Assembly: GCA_035652495.1 (NCBI GenBank)
Contig: DASRDS010000236.1
Location: forward strand, 12,468-76,467
Direction of reading: 5' to 3'
Length of the DNA stretch: 64,000 nucleotides
Origin: DASRDS01 sp035652495
Lineage (GTDB): Bacteria > Gemmatimonadota > Gemmatimonadetes > Gemmatimonadales > Gemmatimonadaceae
Both the position numbers and the translations under genes were made by a program. Positions 59,333-64,000 of the stretch are shown one piece after another. The number at the start of each line of letters is the position of its first letter. Within the stretch, counting starts at the first letter, position 1. The notes under the pieces were generated by a model that did no database searches, was not told where the DNA came from, and saw nothing but the letters and a program-made list of their open reading frames with translations.

Positions 59333-60050
59333 GAAAATTTGCATCGTCGGCGGCGGCTGCTACGGATCCTTTTATCTACGGCAGCTTTTTCGCGCGCGCG
59401 CCGCTGGCGCCCTGAGTTGGGATCGCGTGGTCGTGGTGGACCGAGATAAGAATTGTGCCGCGACGAAGAATTTGGGTGAGGCAGAACTGATCGTCGCGGA
59501 GTGGACCGAATATTTCCGCCATCACATGACCGATGCGGACGCGATCGTCCCGTCGCCACTCATGCCGCACCTCATGTATGAGTGGGTCCGTGATCGTGCG
59601 AAGGCGCGGTGGCCGGACCGCGAGATAGCGACGCGCCCGCTCCCCTCGGTGCCGCCGACGCCGTGGGAACGGGCAGCGCCAGATGGCGTCCATTATGTCA
59701 GCTTCGCCACCTGGTTGTGTCCGACGAATTGCATTGAGCCGGCGACCTGCCCGCACACAAAGGGTCCGCGTGACTGGACGCTGCCGGTCACTATTCGGGA
59801 CTATGCGACAAGGGAAGGTTTGGCCGGCCCAGCGCTCTTTCCGGTGACGCACCGCGCCTACGGCGTCGGTATGCTCAATGTCGCCGATGTCGTGGCCGCT
59901 GATGCCCTGGTTCAGGACCTGGCGACTAGTGCCAGCGCGGACGTCTTGATAGGGACCGTGTCCCACTGCCATGGTGCACTCGCCGTTTTGTCCATAGGCG
60001 AACCAGTTAGATTTAACGCATGGCGATCATTCGCGACTACGACGTTGTAA
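59319..60050 (+). CDS. hypothetical Rossmann-type protein with CX3CX5C cluster
   Basis: 243 residues. The N-terminus (EKICIVGGGCYGSFYLRQLF) is a dinucleotide-binding beta-alpha-beta start, followed by VVVVDRDKNCAA. In the middle is a Cys group, WLCPTNCIEPATCPHT, of the kind that binds zinc or an iron-sulfur cluster. No known family can be named. ATG at 59319 overlaps the reductase by 14 bp, and its 3' end overlaps the thioredoxin reductase-like gene by 31 bp. It may be a redox enzyme working with its neighbours. Confidence 0.7.
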   Translation: MSELEKICIVGGGCYGSFYLRQLFRARAAGALSWDRVVVVDRDKNCAATKNLGEAELIVAEWTEYFRHHMTDADAIVPSPLMPHLMYEWVRDRAKARWPDREIATRPLPSVPPTPWERAAPDGVHYVSFATWLCPTNCIEPATCPHTKGPRDWTLPVTIRDYATREGLAGPALFPVTHRAYGVGMLNVADVVAADALVQDLATSASADVLIGTVSHCHGALAVLSIGEPVRFNAWRSFATTTL

Positions 60051-61036
60051 TCATAGGCGCGGGCCCGGCCGGCATGACCGCCGCGCTCTACGCGGGGCGC
60101 GCGATGCTGAGGACCGTCGTGCTCGAGGCGGGCCTGTCCGGCGGGGAGCTGCTGCGCACCGAGTACCTCGATGATGTCATCGGTTTCCCGATGATCAAGG
60201 GCGACGAGCTCGCGCAGAAGTTCGAGGAACACGCGAAGAAGTTCGGCGCGAACTTCGTGAACTTTACGAACGTGACGTCGGTGCAGAAGATCGATGCCGA
60301 GATGTTCGCCACGGAGGCCGACAACGGCGATGTCTACATGTCGCCGGTCGTGATCGTCACGTCGGGCGGCACGCCGGTCAAGCTCGGGATCCCGGGCGAG
60401 TTGGAATTCGCCGGCCGCGGCGTCAGCTACTGCGCCATCTGCGACGCGAATTTCTTCCGCAAGCAGGTCATCGCGGTCGTCGGCGGTGGCGACGCGGCGT
60501 GCGAGGAGGCCGATTATCTCACGCGCTTCGCGGACAAAGTGTATCTGATCCACCGCCGCGATGAGTTTCGCGCGTCGAAGGTGATTCAGAAGCACGTGTT
60601 CTCGAATCCGAAGATCGAGGTCGTGTTCAATACGGTGGCCGAGGAAGTGGTCGGCACGAAAGGCGGGCTCATGACCGGCCTCCGGACGCACAACCTCGTC
60701 ACCGGCGATCGTCACGTGCTCGATGTCACGGGTCTCTTCGTCTTTATCGGGTTCAAGCCGAACACCGACATCATCAAGGGGCATTACAAGCATGATGCGC
60801 TCGGCTACGTCGTCACCGACGCGGCGATGATGTCGTCGATCCCGGGTTTGTTCGTGGCCGGTGATCTGCGCTCCCAGCTCACGCGCCAGGTTACCACGGC
60901 CGCGGGCGATGCGACGACCGCCGCGATCGCCAGCGACAAGTATCTGAAAGATTTGCGTGAGGCTCGCGCCGGGGTCGAGAAGGCAGTGGAGGAAGCCGTC
61001 CAGACTTCGCACCTCAACCTTGGCGGTTGGACATGA
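60020..61036 (+). CDS. trxB: thioredoxin reductase-like flavoprotein
   Basis: 338 residues. FAD motif IIGAGPAGMTAALYAGRA, redox pair CAIC (VSYCAICDANFF), NADPH domain VVGGGDAACEEADYL and HRRDEFRAS, and the C-terminal IPGLFVAGDLRS. This is standard low-molecular-weight thioredoxin reductase; however, a Glu/Val-rich C-terminal extension of about 20 residues follows (AGVEKAVEEAVQTSHL). The gene overlaps genes on both sides; ATGA links it to the hydrolase. Confidence 0.9.
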   Translation: MAIIRDYDVVIIGAGPAGMTAALYAGRAMLRTVVLEAGLSGGELLRTEYLDDVIGFPMIKGDELAQKFEEHAKKFGANFVNFTNVTSVQKIDAEMFATEADNGDVYMSPVVIVTSGGTPVKLGIPGELEFAGRGVSYCAICDANFFRKQVIAVVGGGDAACEEADYLTRFADKVYLIHRRDEFRASKVIQKHVFSNPKIEVVFNTVAEEVVGTKGGLMTGLRTHNLVTGDRHVLDVTGLFVFIGFKPNTDIIKGHYKHDALGYVVTDAAMMSSIPGLFVAGDLRSQLTRQVTTAAGDATTAAIASDKYLKDLREARAGVEKAVEEAVQTSHLNLGGWT

Positions 61037-61680
61037 TCACGGTTCGCGCCGTGAACGTGGGCCCGTTGGAGGAGAACGCGTATCTGTTGGTTGACCCGGA
61101 TACGCGCGATGCGGTGTACGTCGATCCGGGCGAAGAGGGCGATCGGCTCTTGGAGCTACTGAGAGCATCGGACGCGACGTTACGGGCGATCTGGCTGACG
61201 CACGCGCATTTCGACCACATCGGCGGGATCGCCGCCATCCGCCGTGCGTATGATGTTCCGATCCATCTCCACCCGGCGGACCGCGTCGTGTATGACGCCG
61301 CGGCCGAGCATGCGGAGGAGTTCGGGTTGCCGTTTGAGGTTCCTCCATCGCCTGATCTCGACCTGGCCGAGGGCCAGCATCTCACGCTTGGCGACACGCG
61401 GTTCGACGTGTGGCACGTACCTGGGCATGCGCCCGGTCAGGTCGCTTTCGTGGCGCCGGGTATGGTCTTCGCCGGCGATCTCCTGTTCGCCGGCTCGATC
61501 GGCCGCACGGATCTGCCGTATGGCGATCCGGCCAAGATGCTCGAATCGTTGGAGCGCGCCGCGTCATGGGATCCGGCGTTGGTCCTCTATCCGGGGCATG
61601 GCCCTTCGTCGACGATCGCGCGGGAGCTTCGATCGAATCCGTTCTTGAGCGGCATCGCTCGTCCGCTCGCGCGCCGGTGA
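61033..61680 (+). CDS. metallo-beta-lactamase-fold hydrolase (glyoxalase II-like)
   Basis: 215 residues. Zinc ligands are visible: THAHFDHIGG, WHVPGHAPGQ, FAGDLLFAGSIGR and VLYPGHGPSST. This is the short GloB-like hydrolase type common in bacteria, acting on thioesters or related substrates. ATG at 61033 overlaps the reductase TGA as ATGA; an in-frame TTG lies two codons earlier. Confidence 0.92.
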   Translation: MITVRAVNVGPLEENAYLLVDPDTRDAVYVDPGEEGDRLLELLRASDATLRAIWLTHAHFDHIGGIAAIRRAYDVPIHLHPADRVVYDAAAEHAEEFGLPFEVPPSPDLDLAEGQHLTLGDTRFDVWHVPGHAPGQVAFVAPGMVFAGDLLFAGSIGRTDLPYGDPAKMLESLERAASWDPALVLYPGHGPSSTIARELRSNPFLSGIARPLARR

Positions 61681-62090
61681 GCTCAGCCGCGAAGCCATCG
61701 GTCTACGGCGCCCTGACCGCGGCCTTATGGTTCGGCGCCGCGTGGCTTTTTGCCGTTTCGGTCGCACCGTCAGCCTTCGACGTGTTGCCGCACGGACTGG
61801 CCGGCGCGCTCGTGAGCCGTGTGCTCCCGCCGATACTCGTCGTGGGCATGGTCATAGGATTCGGGATCGCCATCGTCGACATATCCTTTCGGCGCTGGGC
61901 TGGCGTCGTCATGGGTGTTGCGTGCGCCCTCGATCGTTACGGCATCGTTCCGCGAGTTGGCGAGCCCGGCACAGCCGCGTTTGGCCGACTCCATGCAGTC
62001 AGTGTGGCGTTGTATGGCATCGCGGCCCTCGCCGCGCTCGTGGTCGTCATAGCCGCTTGGAGGTCCTATGGGACACAGTACCGCCGTTGA
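61677..62090 (+). CDS. DUF4149-like small membrane protein
   Basis: 137 residues with four hydrophobic helices (YGALTAALWFGAAWLFAVSVA, LPPILVVGMVIGFGIAIVDI, WAGVVMGVACALDRYG, VSVALYGIAALAALVVVIAAW). The pattern of FGAAWLFAVSVAPSAFDVLP is that of DUF4149 proteins, whose role is unknown. The start is GTG at 61677, overlapping the hydrolase TGA as GTGA. It overlaps the next gene by 23 bp. Confidence 0.8.
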   Translation: MSSAAKPSVYGALTAALWFGAAWLFAVSVAPSAFDVLPHGLAGALVSRVLPPILVVGMVIGFGIAIVDISFRRWAGVVMGVACALDRYGIVPRVGEPGTAAFGRLHAVSVALYGIAALAALVVVIAAWRSYGTQYRR

Positions 62091-62619
62091 TACCGCGCGT
62101 TTGCCAATGGTGGAGGTCGAGGCGAACGTGCCGGACGAAACGCGAGCGATGTTCGACAAATTTGTGAGCCAACGCGGTCGCGTCCCCAATCTCTTTCGCG
62201 TGGCCGCGCTGCGGCCGACCATCGCACAGACGCTCGCAGCGCATCTCGATGCGGTGATGGGGCCAGGTGAGGTCAGTGGGCTCCTCAAGGAGCTGATCGC
62301 GTGCCGGGTGTCGCAGATCAACAGCACGCCGTACTGCCTGGCATCGCACAGTAAGCTCGCGAAGAAGCAGGGTGGTACGGACGCCCAGCTCGCCGCGATG
62401 GCCGACCAAGATTATGCGGCCTTTGAACCGGGTTGGTCCGCGGCGTTCGCCTACGCGAGCGAAGTCGCCGCTCCCGGTGGCTATGTGAACGACGCCACGT
62501 TCGCGGCGCTCGCCGAGCACTGGACGGCGCCGCAAATCGTGGAGATCACCGCGGTCGCCACGGCTTTCAGTCTCTTCAATCGCTTCGCTGACGCACTGAA
62601 CATTCCGATCACGACATGA
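62068..62619 (+). CDS. carboxymuconolactone decarboxylase/AhpD-like protein
   Basis: 183 residues, all-helical. The family motif appears as LLKELIACRVSQINSTPYCLASHSKLAKKQGG, with Cys and His in the active-site arrangement (YCLASH); the upstream Cys of a CxxC is replaced, leaving one Cys near the His. AhpD-like members reduce peroxiredoxin partners, others decarboxylate; the missing Cys argues against a disulfide reductase. Its stop overlaps the lyase ATG as ATGA. Confidence 0.88.
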   Translation: MGHSTAVDTARLPMVEVEANVPDETRAMFDKFVSQRGRVPNLFRVAALRPTIAQTLAAHLDAVMGPGEVSGLLKELIACRVSQINSTPYCLASHSKLAKKQGGTDAQLAAMADQDYAAFEPGWSAAFAYASEVAAPGGYVNDATFAALAEHWTAPQIVEITAVATAFSLFNRFADALNIPITT

Positions 62620-64000
62620 GCACACGTTCCGAAAAAGACCCGCTCGGCCCTCTCGACGTTCCGGCCGAAGCCCTCTACGGCGTCCAGACGCGCCGGGCGG
62701 AGCTCAACTTTCCGATCAGCGGCCTCCGCGCCCGGCCGTCGTTCATCACGGCCATTGTCCAGATCAAGCGCGCCGCCGCGCTGACGCACCGGCAGACGGG
62801 CCGACTGGATGCGCGCCTGGCGGACGCCATCATCGCCGCCGCCGACGAGGTGCTGCATCATCAGCATCGCGAGCACTTCGTGGTCGACGTCTATCAGGCC
62901 GGCGCCGGGACCTCGCTCAACATGAACGTGAACGAGGTGCTCGCGAATCGGGCCAACGAGATCCTCGGCGCACCGCGCGGCGCGTATGCGCCGGTGCATC
63001 CGAACGATCACGTGAACATGGCGCAGTCGACCAATGACGTCATCCCGACGGCGATTCGATTGGCGACCGTGTACGAGTCCGCGAACGTCTTACGCGCGGG
63101 GACGGCGCTCGCCGACGCGTTCGGCGCCAAGGGCAGGGAGTTCGACGGCATCGTGAAGGCGGGTCGCACGCATTTGCAGGATGCGATGCCGATTCGTCTC
63201 GGTCAGGAGTTCGTCGCCTACGCCGGGACGATCGAGCGCAACATCAGCCGACTCGAGGACGCGATCGTGTACTTGCACGATCTCGGTATCGGCGGGAGCG
63301 CCGTGGGGACGGGGGTGAACGTCGAGCCGGAGTATCCCGGGCTCATGGTGAAGCATCTGTCCGATATGACGGGGGTGTCGTATAACGCCGGCAAGGATCG
63401 CATCCAGCTGATGCAGAGCATGGGCGACGTGGCCGCCTACAGCGCGCAGCTCAAGGTGCTCGCCGTCGACCTCAGTAAAATCGCGAGCGATCTGCGCCTG
63501 TTGGCGAGCGGTCCGCGCACGGGCCTCGACGAGGTGCTGCTGCCGGCGGTGCAACCGGGTTCGTCGATCATGCCCGGCAAGGTGAATCCGTCGATTCCGG
63601 AGATGGTGAACCAGGTGTGCTTCCAGGTCATTGGATGCGACGCCTGCGTATCAGCCGCGGCCGAGCATGGGCAGCTCGAGCTCAACGTCATGATGCCGGT
63701 CATCGCGTTCAACGTGCTGTTGGCGAGTCAGATCCTGGCGAAGGCCATGGAGCAGCTTGACGTGCTCTGCGTTCGTGGCATCAAGGCGAATGCCGAGCAG
63801 TGCGCGTACTGGGTCGAGCGATCGGCGGCTCTGGCGACCGCGTTGGCTCCGCAGATCGGCTACGCTCGCGCGGCCGAGATCTCGAAGCAATCGGTCAAGG
63901 AGAACGTGCTGATCCGCGATCTCGTGAAGCGGGAGCATGTGCTGCCGCCGGACGAGATTGACGAGGTGTTGGACCTCAAGAAAATGACGGAAATCGGCGT
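62616..64000 (+). CDS. aspA: aspartase/fumarase-type lyase, partial (3' end missing)
   Basis: At least 461 residues, open to the window edge; the family is about 470, so only a few residues are missing. It has the class II fumarase/aspartase pattern: LYGVQTRRAELNFPISG, YQAGAGTSLNMNVNEVLANRAN, HVNMAQSTNDVIPTA, GRTHLQDAMPIRLGQE and the signature GSSIMPGKVNPSIPEMVNQV. The YGVQT/RAxxNFPISG start favours aspartate ammonia-lyase over fumarase. It converts aspartate to fumarate and ammonia. It is the last gene of the overlapping run. Confidence 0.92.
   Translation, partial: MSTRSEKDPLGPLDVPAEALYGVQTRRAELNFPISGLRARPSFITAIVQIKRAAALTHRQTGRLDARLADAIIAAADEVLHHQHREHFVVDVYQAGAGTSLNMNVNEVLANRANEILGAPRGAYAPVHPNDHVNMAQSTNDVIPTAIRLATVYESANVLRAGTALADAFGAKGREFDGIVKAGRTHLQDAMPIRLGQEFVAYAGTIERNISRLEDAIVYLHDLGIGGSAVGTGVNVEPEYPGLMVKHLSDMTGVSYNAGKDRIQLMQSMGDVAAYSAQLKVLAVDLSKIASDLRLLASGPRTGLDEVLLPAVQPGSSIMPGKVNPSIPEMVNQVCFQVIGCDACVSAAAEHGQLELNVMMPVIAFNVLLASQILAKAMEQLDVLCVRGIKANAEQCAYWVERSAALATALAPQIGYARAAEISKQSVKENVLIRDLVKREHVLPPDEIDEVLDLKKMTEIG

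Noticed and set aside
1..64000. Insertion sequences, prophage or integron parts
   Set aside because: No transposase, integrase, phage structural gene or long terminal inverted repeats were found.

Overview
The window is GC-rich bacterial chromosome packed with genes on both strands. The gene content (ExbB-ExbD-ExbD flanked by two TonB-like proteins, a TonB-dependent receptor with a carboxypeptidase-like N-terminal domain, lipoproteins, ECF sigma factor beside a Ser/Thr kinase with a large C-terminal half, membrane pyrophosphatase, a large DUF5117/DUF4953-type metalloprotease, phosphatidylinositol-type lipid synthesis) suggests a diderm, aerobic, heterotrophic soil or sediment bacterium of the Gemmatimonadota type. 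That placement is inference from gene content; no rRNA, tRNA, CRISPR array, prophage or insertion sequence was seen.

Layout: 1-2838 holds a partial hypothetical gene, a small Cys/His-rich secreted protein, a Met/His-rich outer-membrane protein and a FabG-like reductase. 2869-7754 (minus) is a complete heme-type uptake locus: TonB-dependent receptor, binding protein, permease, ATPase. 7805-13103 is a mixed accessory stretch (DUF4142 lipoprotein, CtaG-like protein, TetR regulator, DUF486, nickel/cobalt permease, YceI). 13134-15391 looks like decaying DNA: a shortened hydrogenase-cluster-like protein, an intact response regulator, a truncated and frameshifted kinase partner, then three families of short repeats. 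15385-25793 is regulatory: TPR protein, lipoprotein, sigma-54 activator, ECF sigma factor, Ser/Thr kinase, diheme peroxidase, hybrid-free histidine kinase, methyltransferase. 25887-35162 holds Pal, a large metalloprotease, peroxiredoxin, Hsp20 and two two-component systems, one with an NtrC-type regulator that has lost the GAFTGA loop.

35244-38411 is a TonB/ExbB/ExbD/ExbD/TonB energy-transduction operon, which could energise the heme receptor at the other end of the window. 38476-44833 is a transporter run including an H+-pumping pyrophosphatase of the apparently K+-independent type. 44741-50556 groups a BadF-type sugar kinase, two sodium:solute symporters, an ErpA-type iron-sulfur carrier and a DUF1343 (NamZ-type) enzyme, which together fit recovery of peptidoglycan amino sugars. 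50951-64000 is one long, tightly overlapped plus-strand run: CDP-alcohol phosphatidyltransferase and inositol-phosphate synthase, E1 alpha, E1 beta and E2 of a 2-oxoacid dehydrogenase, PHP phosphoesterase, reductase, thioredoxin reductase-like protein, metallo-beta-lactamase-fold hydrolase and an aspartase-type lyase cut by the window end.

A recurring oddity is that three clear genes (receptor at 5478-7754, symporter at 45679-47121, PHP protein at 57786-58643) have no ATG, GTG or TTG where the protein must begin; candidates are CTG, ATA and none. Either rare start codons are used, or the sequence carries a few errors or mutations at these points.
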